Assembly: GCF_900109935.1 (NCBI RefSeq)
Contig: NZ_FOBV01000002.1
Location: 558,001-622,000 of the forward strand
Direction: 5' to 3'
DNA: 64,000 bases
Source: Chryseobacterium taichungense
GTDB lineage: Bacteria > Bacteroidota > Bacteroidia > Flavobacteriales > Weeksellaceae
Shown: positions 26,716 through 34,804 of the stretch, piece after piece
How positions within the stretch are numbered: position 1 is the first letter of the stretch
Layout: each line of letters begins with the position of its first letter
Translations under genes and position numbers: made by a program
The notes under the pieces: generated by a model
Seen by the model: the letters and a program-made list of their open reading frames with translations, nothing else
The model's database searches: none
Told to the model about the DNA's origin: nothing

Positions 26716-28155
26716 ATGAAAAAGCTAATTGTAAGTTGCTTTGTGATAGGTGTTGCATTTAATGCCAATGCACAAAATTATTGGAAAAAGAATGCAGGGA
26801 AAACAGCAAAAGTTTTTCTTACCAATTCTAAAACCAATGAAAAAATGGTTGATAAAGGAAATGTGAAGTTTGAAAAAATGGCTCAACCTAAAGAAATTGA
26901 TGCGTGTATTTTTGTAGATCCGGATTTTAAATACCAGAAATTAATCGGTATAGGCGGCGCTATTACGGATGCTGCAGCCGAAACATTCTATAAACTTCCA
27001 AAAAATAAACAGAAAGAAATCATTGAAGCCTACTACGGGAAGAACGGATTGGGATATACTGTGGTGCGTACGAATATGAATTCATGTGATTTCTCAAGTG
27101 ATTCATATACTTATGTGCAGGATAATGATACTTCTTTGAAGACCTTTAATGTTTCTCATGATGAGAAGTATAAGATACCCATGATTAAGGAGGCTCAGAA
27201 AACAATAGGAAAAGATTTTACGTTATATTTTTCGCCATGGAGTCCACCTGCATGGATGAAATCAAATAAAAGTATGCTGAAAGGCGGAAGACTTGAAAAT
27301 GCTTTTTATCAGACCTGGGCAGATTATTATGTTAAATTCATAAAAGAGTACGAAAAACGAGGAATAAATGTGTGGGGATTGACAGTTCAAAATGAACCCA
27401 TGGCAACGCAGACCTGGGAGTCATGTATCTACACGGCCGAAGAGGAAGGAGATTTTCTTAAAAATAATTTAGGACCGACGCTCTGGAAGAACGGATTTAA
27501 AGATAAAAAGGTAATGATTTGGGATCACAACCGTGACCTGATATATCAAAGAGCAACCACAACTTTGAGTGATCCTGAAACTTCAAAATATGCTTCCGGA
27601 ATAGGATACCACTGGTATGAAACCTGGAACAATAAAACACAACTTTTTGATAACCTTTCTGAAACCCAAAGAGCCTTCCCAGACAAATTTCTGGCATTTA
27701 CAGAAGGATGTAAAGAACAGTTTGATATGTCTAAAATTTATGACGTAAAATTGGGTGAGCTGTACGGAAGAAATATGTTGAATGACTTTAACAAAGGTAC
27801 CGCTTTATGGACCGACTGGAATGTTCTTCTCGATGAAACCGGAGGGCCAAATCATGTAGGAAATTTCTGCTTTGCACCCATTATTGCCGATACAAAAACA
27901 GGTGAAGTGCACTATACTTATGAATATTATTATGTTGGGCACGTCTCAAAATTCATTAAGCCTAATGCGCAAAGAATCGGAAGTTCATCAAATAGGGTAG
28001 CGCTTACTTCCACCACGTTCATGAATGAGAACGGACAATTGGTAACGGTAATTATGAATGATTCCGATAATGATATTGATGCCAATCTCTGGATTGAAGG
28101 AATGTCTGCAAAACTGGCAGCACCTGCACACTCTATACAGACCGTAATTTTATAA
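26716..28155 (+). CDS. GH30 family glycosidase (glucosylceramidase-like), periplasmic
   Basis: A 479-residue enzyme with signal peptide (MKKLIVSCFVIGVAFNANA-Q) and no lipobox, unlike the first GH30. Acid/base E227 is in VQNEPMATQTWESC, nucleophile E330 in AFTEGCKEQ. The text IGIGGAITDAAAETF and the WESC after the NEP motif match GH30 subfamily 1 (beta-glucosidase/glucosylceramidase-like). It probably trims imported oligomers. The two GH30 enzymes are clearly different subfamilies, not a recent duplication. Last gene of the locus, followed by a very strong terminator. Confidence 0.88.
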   Translation: MKKLIVSCFVIGVAFNANAQNYWKKNAGKTAKVFLTNSKTNEKMVDKGNVKFEKMAQPKEIDACIFVDPDFKYQKLIGIGGAITDAAAETFYKLPKNKQKEIIEAYYGKNGLGYTVVRTNMNSCDFSSDSYTYVQDNDTSLKTFNVSHDEKYKIPMIKEAQKTIGKDFTLYFSPWSPPAWMKSNKSMLKGGRLENAFYQTWADYYVKFIKEYEKRGINVWGLTVQNEPMATQTWESCIYTAEEEGDFLKNNLGPTLWKNGFKDKKVMIWDHNRDLIYQRATTTLSDPETSKYASGIGYHWYETWNNKTQLFDNLSETQRAFPDKFLAFTEGCKEQFDMSKIYDVKLGELYGRNMLNDFNKGTALWTDWNVLLDETGGPNHVGNFCFAPIIADTKTGEVHYTYEYYYVGHVSKFIKPNAQRIGSSSNRVALTSTTFMNENGQLVTVIMNDSDNDIDANLWIEGMSAKLAAPAHSIQTVIL

Positions 28156-28181
28156 ACTTCATATTAACATTATTTTTAATG

Positions 28182-28217
28182 TTTCGGCGGCATCGAAGAT
28201 GCCGCCGAAATTATTTT
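28182..28217 (+). terminator. Strong terminator ending the glucan locus
   Basis: A 13-bp perfect stem (28182-28194 with 28198-28210; GGCGGCATC core) with a 3-base GAA loop and then TTATTTT. It separates the locus from the convergent fabI gene. Confidence 0.88.
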
Positions 28218-28241
28218 CTATTCTATAATTTAAAACAAAAA

Positions 28242-28265
28242 AAACCGGAAGAATATTCCCGGTTT
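28242..28265 (-). terminator. Terminator of fabI
   Basis: AAACCGG (28242-28248) with CCGGTTT (28259-28265); on the minus strand the stem is followed by a run of T from the A tract at 28236-28244. Confidence 0.75.
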
Positions 28266-28285
28266 ACTATACTTTAAAACAATTT

Positions 28286-29101
28286 TTAATTGTTTTCAGA
28301 ATCATATTTGCTGATTACTTTTTGAGTAACACCTGAACTGCTGAAACCTCCGTCATGGAAAAGGTTTTGCATCGTTACTTTCTTCGTAAGATCAGAGAAA
28401 AGCGTTACACAGTAGTTGGCACAATCAAGAGCCGTGGCATTTCCCAGAGGAGACATATCTTCAGCATATCCTAGGAAACCTCCGAAGCCTTTTACACCGC
28501 TACCGGCAGTAGTGGGAGTAGGAGATTGAGAAACCGTATTTACACGCACTTTTCTTTCTCCCCAATAACCTCCGAAAGTTCTTGCAATGCTTTCAAGATA
28601 AGCTTTGTTGTCAGACATATCATTATAATCAGGGAACGTTCTTTGAGCAGCAATATAGCTTAAAGCAAGAATGCTTCCCCATTCATTCATACAGTCTTTT
28701 TCCCACGCCACACGCATTACTTTATGGAAAGAAACGGCAGAAATATCCCATCCTTTTTCTAACCAGTCGTAGTTCATTTCTGTATAATGTTTTCCTTTTC
28801 TTACATTGATAGACATTCCGATAGAATGAAGAATGAAATCGATTTTACCAAATTTTGCAACAGCGGCATCAAAAAGTTTTTCAAGATCTTCTAAAGAAGT
28901 TGCATCTGCACCGATTACTTCAGAACCCGTTTTTTCTGCTAATCCGTTTAGTTCTCCCATTCGCAAAGCAATTGGAGCATTAGACAAGATAAATTCAGCG
29001 CCTTCTTCGTGACATCTTTCTGCAACTTTCCAAGCGATCGATTGTTCATTAAGGGCTCCAAATATAATTCCCTTTTTGCCTTTAAGTAAACCGTATGACA
29101 T
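28286..29101 (-). CDS. fabI: Enoyl-[acyl-carrier-protein] reductase (NADH)
   Basis: A 271-residue short-chain dehydrogenase that reduces trans-2-enoyl-ACP in the last step of fatty acid elongation. The NADH site starts GKKGIIFGALNEQSIAWKVA (FabI has this divergent glycine pattern), SIGMSI follows the coenzyme loop, and the catalytic Tyr159-x6-Lys166 lies in DYNDMSDNKAYLES, with Y149 in LSYIAAQR. Length matches FabI. A -7 box (29125-29132) precedes it. Confidence 0.95.
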   Translation of the reverse strand: MSYGLLKGKKGIIFGALNEQSIAWKVAERCHEEGAEFILSNAPIALRMGELNGLAEKTGSEVIGADATSLEDLEKLFDAAVAKFGKIDFILHSIGMSINVRKGKHYTEMNYDWLEKGWDISAVSFHKVMRVAWEKDCMNEWGSILALSYIAAQRTFPDYNDMSDNKAYLESIARTFGGYWGERKVRVNTVSQSPTPTTAGSGVKGFGGFLGYAEDMSPLGNATALDCANYCVTLFSDLTKKVTMQNLFHDGGFSSSGVTQKVISKYDSENN

Positions 29102-29124
29102 ATTTTTTAATGTTTATTAATGTA

Positions 29125-29132
29125 CAAATGTA
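29125..29132 (-). promoter_or_regulatory. -7 box for fabI
   Basis: TACATTTG on the minus strand, 23 bases before the ATG; no clear -33 TTG. Confidence 0.5.
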
Positions 29133-29158
29133 GCAATATTTGTGTTTATTACATAATA

Positions 29159-29193
29159 AAAAACGGAGCCTTCTATAAAAAGACCCCGTTTTT
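29159..29193 (-). terminator. Terminator of the LEA-like gene
   Basis: AAAAACGG (29159-29166) with CCGTTTTT (29186-29193); on the minus strand the stem is followed by TTTATTATG. The loop is long (19 bases). Confidence 0.6.
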
Positions 29194-29219
29194 CTTGAAA
29201 ATATTTATATGACTGAAAT

Positions 29220-29519
29220 TTAATTTGTTTTTTTGTTCCATTCTGCCTTCACATCTTCTGCTGCATCTTTGGTTTTTTCCCATGCATCATTTGCTTTATC
29301 TTTTACATTTTCCCATGCGTCTGATACATTATTCTTTGCTCTGTCCAGCCAGTCTTCATGTCTTGCTTCTTCATCATTTGCTCTTTTTTCATTGATATAA
29401 TCTTTAGCTCTGTCAGCAAGTTCTTCAACTTTCCACTTTGTTTTATCGGCTGCATTTTTTAAAGAGTTTTCAGTATGATCTACTGCATTTTCTGCTTTGT
29501 TGTATTCTGAATTATTCAT
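29220..29519 (-). CDS. LEA-like/YtxH-like amphipathic helical protein
   Basis: A 99-residue, highly charged protein of Ala, Lys, Asp and Glu with Trp spaced through it and no cysteine or signal peptide. Its second half repeats an 11-residue-like pattern (NVSDAWENVKD, KANDAWEKTKD, AAEDVKAEWNK), as in late-embryogenesis-abundant group-3 proteins and apolipoprotein-like helices. Such proteins often protect membranes or proteins during drying or osmotic stress. Function here is inference only. Confidence 0.75.
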   Translation of the reverse strand: MNNSEYNKAENAVDHTENSLKNAADKTKWKVEELADRAKDYINEKRANDEEARHEDWLDRAKNNVSDAWENVKDKANDAWEKTKDAAEDVKAEWNKKTN

Positions 29520-29660
29520 AATAAAAATATTTTAGTGATGATAATAATTTAACAATAACTATTCCTAAACCCATACTGCACTGTTAAAGTTTTCATAAAA
29601 AATAATCTGATTTTTAGCTAATTTTTTTTATTCAGTTAATTTTTATTTGTTAGCAATTAT

Positions 29661-29668
29661 TATATTTG
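29661..29668 (+). promoter_or_regulatory. -7 box for the YadA-head-like gene
   Basis: TATATTTG, 28 bases before the ATG. A TTG at 29647-29649 is only 11 bases away, so the -33 element is not convincing. Confidence 0.5.
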
Positions 29669-29695
29669 TGAATCAGACCAAAATAAACACGAAAG

Positions 29696-30889
29696 ATGAA
29701 AAAACAAACCAAACTTTTGATAATATTAACAAGTATATTGTTTTTATTTTCAAATTTAAATAAGGCTCAGGTTGGAATAGGCACTCCAAATCCGGTATCT
29801 TCTGCAATGCTGGATATTACTGCCGGAAACAAAGGCCTTCTCATACCAAGGATAGCATTGACTTCCACAACAGATGTTGCTACAATTCCATCACCTGCCA
29901 ATGGTTTATTAATATGGAATAACGGGTTGGGCGGTGTTTCTGCAACAGGATTTTATTTCTGGAACAACTCCCAATGGAATCAAATGGCTACAGTTACTAC
30001 AGCACCTCCCAGTTCTGGCAGCTGGAGTACTTCAGGAAATAACGCAGGAACTTATAGTGGTGCTAATACCAATTTATCACTCGGAACCTCTACTAATGAT
30101 GATCTTATTTTTAAAGTAAATACAGCGATTGCCGGAAGATTGGGAGCTAATAATTCCATAGGTTTCGGAAGTTCGTCAAATGCATCGCAAAATGCTATTG
30201 CTATTGGTAATAATTCTAATGCGGCTTATCAGGCAACTGCTATAGGATATACAGCGAAAGCAGATAATAATGAAGCTACAGCTATAGGCAAAAATACAAC
30301 TGCTAGCGGCTACCAGTCTCTTGCGATAGGGTATGGAGCACAAACAGCTTCCAACGGCGAAACTGCTGTTGGTTTTCAGTCTAAAACTTCAGGACAGAAT
30401 TCCACTGCTTTAGGTTCAGGAGCAACAGCTCAGGGTCAGAACTCTAGTGCAATAGGCTATAATGCATCAACCTTTCAATATAATGCAATTGTTATAGGAG
30501 ATAACAATGCTAATGTTGGTATTGGTACCAGCACACCCAACACTACTGCAAAATTGGATGTTAATGGACAGTATAAGCTGGGGAATTTAGGAACGGTACA
30601 AAAAAATCAGATCAGTTTTGAAGTCTGGCCAGGTGTTTCAATCAACAATCTCCCGGCAGGCAAAACGACAACTTTGAATATTACCATTCCAACAGGGTTT
30701 ATTCCTTCCACGACAAAAGCTACAATTAATGTTACACCTGCGAATGACTTTGCAGGAAATTCTACCTTTTCAATATCAAATCCGAGATTAACGTCGACTT
30801 CCAATATCACTATTAATCTGACAAATATAGCCGGTAACGCAGAGAGTTTAAATTCCGCGCATTTTTATGTAACAATTAATGAATTTTAG
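29696..30889 (+). CDS. Secreted YadA-head-like repeat protein
   Basis: A 397-residue protein with signal peptide (to about LNKA-Q, residue 25). The first part (QVGIGTPNPVSSAMLDI, KGLLIPRIALTSTTDV) is the Bacteroidota tail-fibre-like opening. Residues about 155-275 hold eight or nine 14-residue repeats of the YadA/Hep_Hag head type (AIAIGNNSNAAYQATAIGYTAKA and so on, with SLAIG, TAVGF, STALG, SSAIG cores). A second GIGTSTP unit and a beta-rich C-terminal domain follow. No autotransporter anchor is present, so export is by another route. Probably a trimeric surface or appendage protein; partner unknown. Confidence 0.8.
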   Translation: MKKQTKLLIILTSILFLFSNLNKAQVGIGTPNPVSSAMLDITAGNKGLLIPRIALTSTTDVATIPSPANGLLIWNNGLGGVSATGFYFWNNSQWNQMATVTTAPPSSGSWSTSGNNAGTYSGANTNLSLGTSTNDDLIFKVNTAIAGRLGANNSIGFGSSSNASQNAIAIGNNSNAAYQATAIGYTAKADNNEATAIGKNTTASGYQSLAIGYGAQTASNGETAVGFQSKTSGQNSTALGSGATAQGQNSSAIGYNASTFQYNAIVIGDNNANVGIGTSTPNTTAKLDVNGQYKLGNLGTVQKNQISFEVWPGVSINNLPAGKTTTLNITIPTGFIPSTTKATINVTPANDFAGNSTFSISNPRLTSTSNITINLTNIAGNAESLNSAHFYVTINEF

Positions 30890-30931
30890 GAGGATTTGTT
30901 AATAATAATTGTTTTTGTTTTTTTGTTAATG

Positions 30932-30962
30932 GAAAAAGGATTTCAAATTGAAATCCTTTTTC
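30932..30962. terminator. Bidirectional terminator
   Basis: A 15-bp nearly perfect palindrome (30932-30946 with 30948-30962; GAAAAAGGATTTCAA) between convergent genes; runs of T follow on both strands. Confidence 0.82.
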
Positions 30963-30989
30963 GTTATTATCTTCTTTTAAATATAAAGT

Positions 30990-31844
30990 CTACTTAATGA
31001 TTCTCTCTAAAACCCATTCAATCAATTTCTTTTCAGAAGCATGATGGTCGGCAGAGAATTCTCCGCGTCTTCTGTTAGCAATCACATTGTTTACGGTGAT
31101 GGCTTTATGACCTAAAAGTTTAGAAAAAGCATAAATAGCGGAAGTTTCCATTTCAAAATTGGTAATACCAAGATCGTTTAAGGTTTCCAGGAATTGATCA
31201 TCTAAGGATTTTAAACGCAATTGTCTTCCCTGTGGAGCATAAAATCCCGGGAATGTCGCCGTATTTCCGTGATACCTGGCATCCTTATATAGGTTTCCCA
31301 GTTCTTCAGACCATTCTGAGAAATAAAGCATCGGTTTAATTGTAGAATATGGAAACTTTTCCAGAAAGTTTTTTGAAAACTCGTTCTCAAATTTATAATC
31401 CTGATAAAAATGCATCAGTCCGTCAAGACCTACCACGTTTTGCGTTACAAGCATATTGTCAACCTGCACATCCGGATTTACACTTCCGCAGGTTCCCATT
31501 CTGAACAGTTGCAGACTTGAATGTTCAGTTTTGAATTCTTTATTTTTAAGATCAATATTCACCAGAGCATCAAGCTCGTTCATGACAATATCAATGTTTT
31601 CCGTACCGATGCCGGTAGACATTACTGTGATTCTTTCCCCACGAAGCGTTCCTGTGTGAGTATAAAATTCTCTTTTGTTTTTACGGATTTCAACCGTGTC
31701 AAAATATTTTGAAACCTTCGCAACGCGGTCCGGATCTCCTACAAGAATGATCTTTTCAGCAATATCTTCAGGTAGAAGATTAAGGTGATAAACACTTCCG
31801 TCTTCGTTCAGAACAAGTTCTGAAGCAGCAAGTTTATTAAGCAT
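30990..31844 (-). CDS. Nucleoside phosphorylase (PNP/UDP family)
   Basis: A 284-residue member of the nucleoside phosphorylase I family. Visible signatures are VGDPDRVAKVS (phosphate loop), VMSTGIGTENIDI, FRMGTCGSVNPDV and NFEMETSAIY (ribose/base site). It most resembles uridine phosphorylases, and purine specificity is less likely. It phosphorolyses nucleosides in salvage. It stands alone with its own region upstream. Confidence 0.88.
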   Translation of the reverse strand: MLNKLAASELVLNEDGSVYHLNLLPEDIAEKIILVGDPDRVAKVSKYFDTVEIRKNKREFYTHTGTLRGERITVMSTGIGTENIDIVMNELDALVNIDLKNKEFKTEHSSLQLFRMGTCGSVNPDVQVDNMLVTQNVVGLDGLMHFYQDYKFENEFSKNFLEKFPYSTIKPMLYFSEWSEELGNLYKDARYHGNTATFPGFYAPQGRQLRLKSLDDQFLETLNDLGITNFEMETSAIYAFSKLLGHKAITVNNVIANRRRGEFSADHHASEKKLIEWVLERIIK

Positions 31845-32047
31845 ATTATGTTTTTATTTGAATTAAAAATTTGAATAAATCCTCCCCAAATATCCCCCTC
31901 CATTTAAAAAGATCGTATAGAAACGGATCATTTAATCATGAATGTGATTTTGGGGTTTAAAATTAATAAAAATTCCTTTACTTGAAACGTAAACATTATT
32001 TAATTCAAATTTAAAATTGTGGTAACCTACGAATGTTTCCCTATCCA

Positions 32048-32055
32048 TAGTTTTG
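32048..32055 (+). promoter_or_regulatory. -7 box for the diheme peroxidase gene
   Basis: TAGTTTTG, 13 bases before the ATG, implying a short leader. The nearest TTG upstream (32017) is 28 bases away, too far for a normal -33. Confidence 0.45.
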
Positions 32056-32068
32056 CGCAAAAAATGAA

Positions 32069-33904
32069 ATGAAGTTTTATCCGTTAGCTGTTATTTTTAT
32101 CTTGCTGGGCATTGCCGTAATGTCTTTTAATCCTGTGCAGAAAGGTGTTGAAATCGAAAATTCCACAATCACAAAGGGCTTAACGGATTTTAAAACAAAA
32201 CTTGATCATTTAAAATCAGATGCTTATCGATTTTCTGAAAATAAAATATCCCTTGAAGATCTTCGCAAAACATTAAAAGAGACAAGAAACGCTTTCAAGG
32301 AAATAGAATTCTATGTTGCCTACCATTATCCCGAATTCACTAAAACACATCTCAATGCGGCTCCTTTATTTCATATTGAAGCGGCGGGTACAACTTCCTA
32401 CACACTTCCTCCGGAAGGTCTCCAGGTTTTGGATGAACTGATATTTTCCGACGAAGCAGAAGAAAATAAAGAAGAAATTAAAACAATCACTGACTTTCTG
32501 TTTAACAGCTATGCAAGCTTTTATTTAAGTTCAATAAAAAATGGATTAAGCCAGGGAAACAATAAGACTTTGCCTTTAAGAATCGAACTGATCCGGATAT
32601 ACAGTTTAGGTGTCACCGGTTTTGATACGCCCGGCTCCCTTAATATTTCCGAAGAGGCCAGCCACGCTTTTTCAGGAATGAAAAAATATATTAATGATGA
32701 TTCCTATTTTAAAAATTATAATACTGAAAAGGCCGATCAGTTATTGAGTTCAGGAATACAATATCTTTCAGTCCATACCGATTTTGAAACATTCGACCGG
32801 ATAGAATTTTACAAAAAATATATCCAGCCTTTGTACAAAGAACTCGGAAGCTGGGATGGAAGAAGCGACGATCTCAAAGAATTTTCCGGATGGAATGCAG
32901 GAAGCACAGAATTTTTCAGCAGTGATTTCCTTGATCCTTACTTTTATAAGTTGCTGAAAAAAGAAGAAGACAACGAAGCCTTAAGACAACTGGGAAAAAA
33001 GATTTTCTATGATCAGGCCATCAGTGACAATGGAAAAATGAGCTGTGCCACGTGCCATCTTCCAGAAAATGCTTTCACAGATCTTAAAGCAAAATCCCAA
33101 AGCAATGTCGATGGAAAGACCGTATTGAGAAATTCGCCAACACTATATAATGCCGTTTTTGCCAAAAGATTCTTTTATGACCTAAGAGCTTTTTACCTCG
33201 AACAACAGGCCGAACATGTCATCTATAATAAAGATGAATTCAATACCAGCTACGAAAATATCATTAAAAAATTAAAATCTAAACCGGAATATAAGAAAGC
33301 CTTTACAACCGCTTTCGGAAAAAGTGACATTAGCCGCGAGCATTTTTCTAAAGCATTAAGTTCATATGTTGCTTCATTATATTCTTACGAAAGTGGTTTT
33401 GATAAGTTCATGAGAAATGAAAAAGAAATCTCTCAAGATGCGCAAAAAGGGTTCAATTTGTTTATGGGAAAAGCCAACTGCGCTACGTGCCACTTTGCAC
33501 CCAACTTCTCTGGGTTGGTTCCACCATTCTTTAATGAAAATGAATCTGAAGTGCTTGGCGTAACCGCAAAACCTATTAATCAAAAACCACTTGAGCTCGA
33601 TGCTGACAAAGGAAGAATAAACAGTCCGGTAAGAAAAGAAAACTCATGGATTTATGAAAACTCTTTCAAGACGGTTACCGTAAGAAATATTGCCCTCACA
33701 AAACCGTATTTCCATAATGGAGCTTTCAATACGTTGGAAGAAGTATTGGATTTTTACAACGAAGGTGGGGGAGAAGGCCTGGGTTTAAAAATGAAAAATC
33801 AAACCCTCGATTCCGAAAAGCTGAATCTTTCAAAGACTGAAATTAAACAAATCATCGCATTTCTAAATTCACTTACCGACATTAGTAAAACGAAGGTTAA
33901 TTAA
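32069..33904 (+). CDS. Diheme cytochrome c peroxidase with N-terminal imelysin-like domain
   Basis: A 611-residue protein. After an N-terminal membrane or signal segment (about residues 1-20), residues about 40-270 form an all-helical domain (ETRNAFKEIEFYVAYHYPEF, LFHIEAAGTT, LPPEGLQVLDELIF) of the imelysin-like type. The peroxidase part has two c-type heme sites, C326-ATC-H330 and C471-ATC-H475, with VRNIALTKPYFHNGAFNTLEEVLDFY as the MauG/CcpA signature. Plain bacterial CCPs are 320-390 residues, so the extra domain is a real addition. It probably reduces peroxide or oxidises a bound partner in the periplasm; the N-terminal domain may dock an iron or copper source (inference). Confidence 0.85.
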   Translation: MKFYPLAVIFILLGIAVMSFNPVQKGVEIENSTITKGLTDFKTKLDHLKSDAYRFSENKISLEDLRKTLKETRNAFKEIEFYVAYHYPEFTKTHLNAAPLFHIEAAGTTSYTLPPEGLQVLDELIFSDEAEENKEEIKTITDFLFNSYASFYLSSIKNGLSQGNNKTLPLRIELIRIYSLGVTGFDTPGSLNISEEASHAFSGMKKYINDDSYFKNYNTEKADQLLSSGIQYLSVHTDFETFDRIEFYKKYIQPLYKELGSWDGRSDDLKEFSGWNAGSTEFFSSDFLDPYFYKLLKKEEDNEALRQLGKKIFYDQAISDNGKMSCATCHLPENAFTDLKAKSQSNVDGKTVLRNSPTLYNAVFAKRFFYDLRAFYLEQQAEHVIYNKDEFNTSYENIIKKLKSKPEYKKAFTTAFGKSDISREHFSKALSSYVASLYSYESGFDKFMRNEKEISQDAQKGFNLFMGKANCATCHFAPNFSGLVPPFFNENESEVLGVTAKPINQKPLELDADKGRINSPVRKENSWIYENSFKTVTVRNIALTKPYFHNGAFNTLEEVLDFYNEGGGEGLGLKMKNQTLDSEKLNLSKTEIKQIIAFLNSLTDISKTKVN

Positions 33905-33950
33905 TGATACATACCTCTAAGATTACATAGTAGTGTATCCAGTTATTTTC

Positions 33951-34062
33951 GTCACTTCGAGTAGATTTTGAAAAAATCGTATCGAGAAATTGGACTGCCT
34001 ATCGGTAGCACCCATAAGTTCTCGATACATTTTTCTCCGCTTCACCCCAAAAAACACTCGAA
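33951..34062. repeat. Dispersed Flavobacteriia inverted repeat
   Basis: Outer arms TTCGAGT (33956-33962) and ACTCGAA (34056-34062); inner arms GTATCGAGAA (33979-33988) and TTCTCGATAC (34019-34028), 12 of 13 bases pairing when extended. The words CTTCGAGT and TATCGAGAA are familiar from many Flavobacteriia intergenic repeats, so this is probably a mobile or self-copying short element. Confidence 0.65.
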
Positions 34063-34103
34063 CAGACGGACGCACATTCATCTCCATTTTAGCTAGATAT
34101 AAA

Positions 34104-34497
34104 GAACATTTACCTATTGCAAACCGATTTTAATCATATTTAAAACGCCATTTACTTGCTGCAAAGCCATATTCACCTTGAATAATCGCCATTAATCTAC
34201 TGCAAATCGATTTTAATCATATGTAAAACGCCATTAACCTGTTGCAAACAGCTATTTACCTTGCGTAATTGCCATTAATCTACTGCAAAACGTTATTTAC
34301 CTGGTGCAAATCAACTTTAACCATGTGAAGTAGACAATAATCCTGGTAAAGTAATGCCATTATCCATATGCAGTAAGGAATAATTGATGAAAAAGAGCCA
34401 TCATCCACATGAAGTAAGGAGAAATCCAAGTGAGATACGACATTAGCCATGTGAAGAAAGCAAAATTCATAAAAAACAACCATCAACAACGTGCAGT
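34104..34497. repeat. Degenerate 21-bp tandem array with 83-bp higher-order repeat
   Basis: About 19 copies of a unit 19-22 bases long, consensus roughly AAnCGCCATTAACCTnnTGCA. The best unit is at 34226-34246. Two neighbouring four-unit blocks, 34122-34204 and 34205-34287, are each exactly 83 bases (21+21+21+20) and match closely unit for unit, so four-unit blocks were copied after the units had diverged. Later units (34309-34497) are more worn. Units of 20 and 22 bases break any reading frame. Confidence 0.8.
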
Positions 34498-34504
34498 GTA
34501 GGAT

Positions 34505-34653
34505 TTGCTCCGTCGGAGCAATATCTGTGTAGATCAATATCAGCATCTTGTACCGGAACTCCAGAGGAGTTCTATCTTATCATAGCACACCTACGGCGTG
34601 CTTGCGATATGCCAATGTTTTTCTACTACACAGATATTGCTCCTCCTGGAGCA
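34505..34653. repeat. 149-bp nested palindrome with four mini-hairpins
   Basis: A perfect 18-bp inverted repeat (34515-34532 and 34626-34643; GGAGCAATATCTGTGTAG) encloses two hairpins: 34556-34572 (GAACTCC, 3-base loop, GGAGTTC) and 34584-34602 (AGCAC...GTGCT with CC-TAC-GG tip). Two more straddle the ends: 34505-34521 (TTGCTCC-GTC-GGAGCAA) and 34638-34653 (TGCTCC, 4-base loop, GGAGCA). All four share a CC-loop-GG tip. It looks like a REP/BIME-type or small non-autonomous element. Confidence 0.75.
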
Positions 34654-34804
34654 TAAAAATTTACTTTTTTAATTTCAGCCGTAGAAAAAGAGGTTGCCCA
34701 AACATTTTAAATGGACTTTTTTTATGTGTTCTCTTATTGTCTTTGCCATCAATCTAAAATCCAATGTGACTCATTTGTTTAAAACCATAAAATCAGGAAC
34801 ATCA

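Noticed and set aside
19449..28155. The whole glucan locus as recently transferred DNA
   Set aside because: No integrase, tRNA or insertion sequence borders it, and base use looks similar to its neighbours by eye; I could not measure this, so I make no claim.
34104..34497. A CRISPR array
   Set aside because: Units are directly adjacent, vary by several bases and by length, and have no unique spacers; no cas gene is near.
34280..34546. An 88-codon minus-strand ORF over the tandem repeat with heptad text
   Set aside because: It follows the repeat units, contains several worn units, has no leader or promoter and is cut by frame-shifting units on its left; at best it is a relic, so it is described under the repeat and not as a gene.
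34505..34653. An integron attC site or a tRNA-like cloverleaf
   Set aside because: The hairpins suggest a cloverleaf, but there is no anticodon arm geometry, no attC core-site pair and no integrase; a repeat element explains it better.
34548..34757. A 69-codon plus-strand ORF (starting with TTG) over the nested palindrome
   Set aside because: It runs through hairpin arms and A/T-rich spacer and has no signal, domain or promoter.
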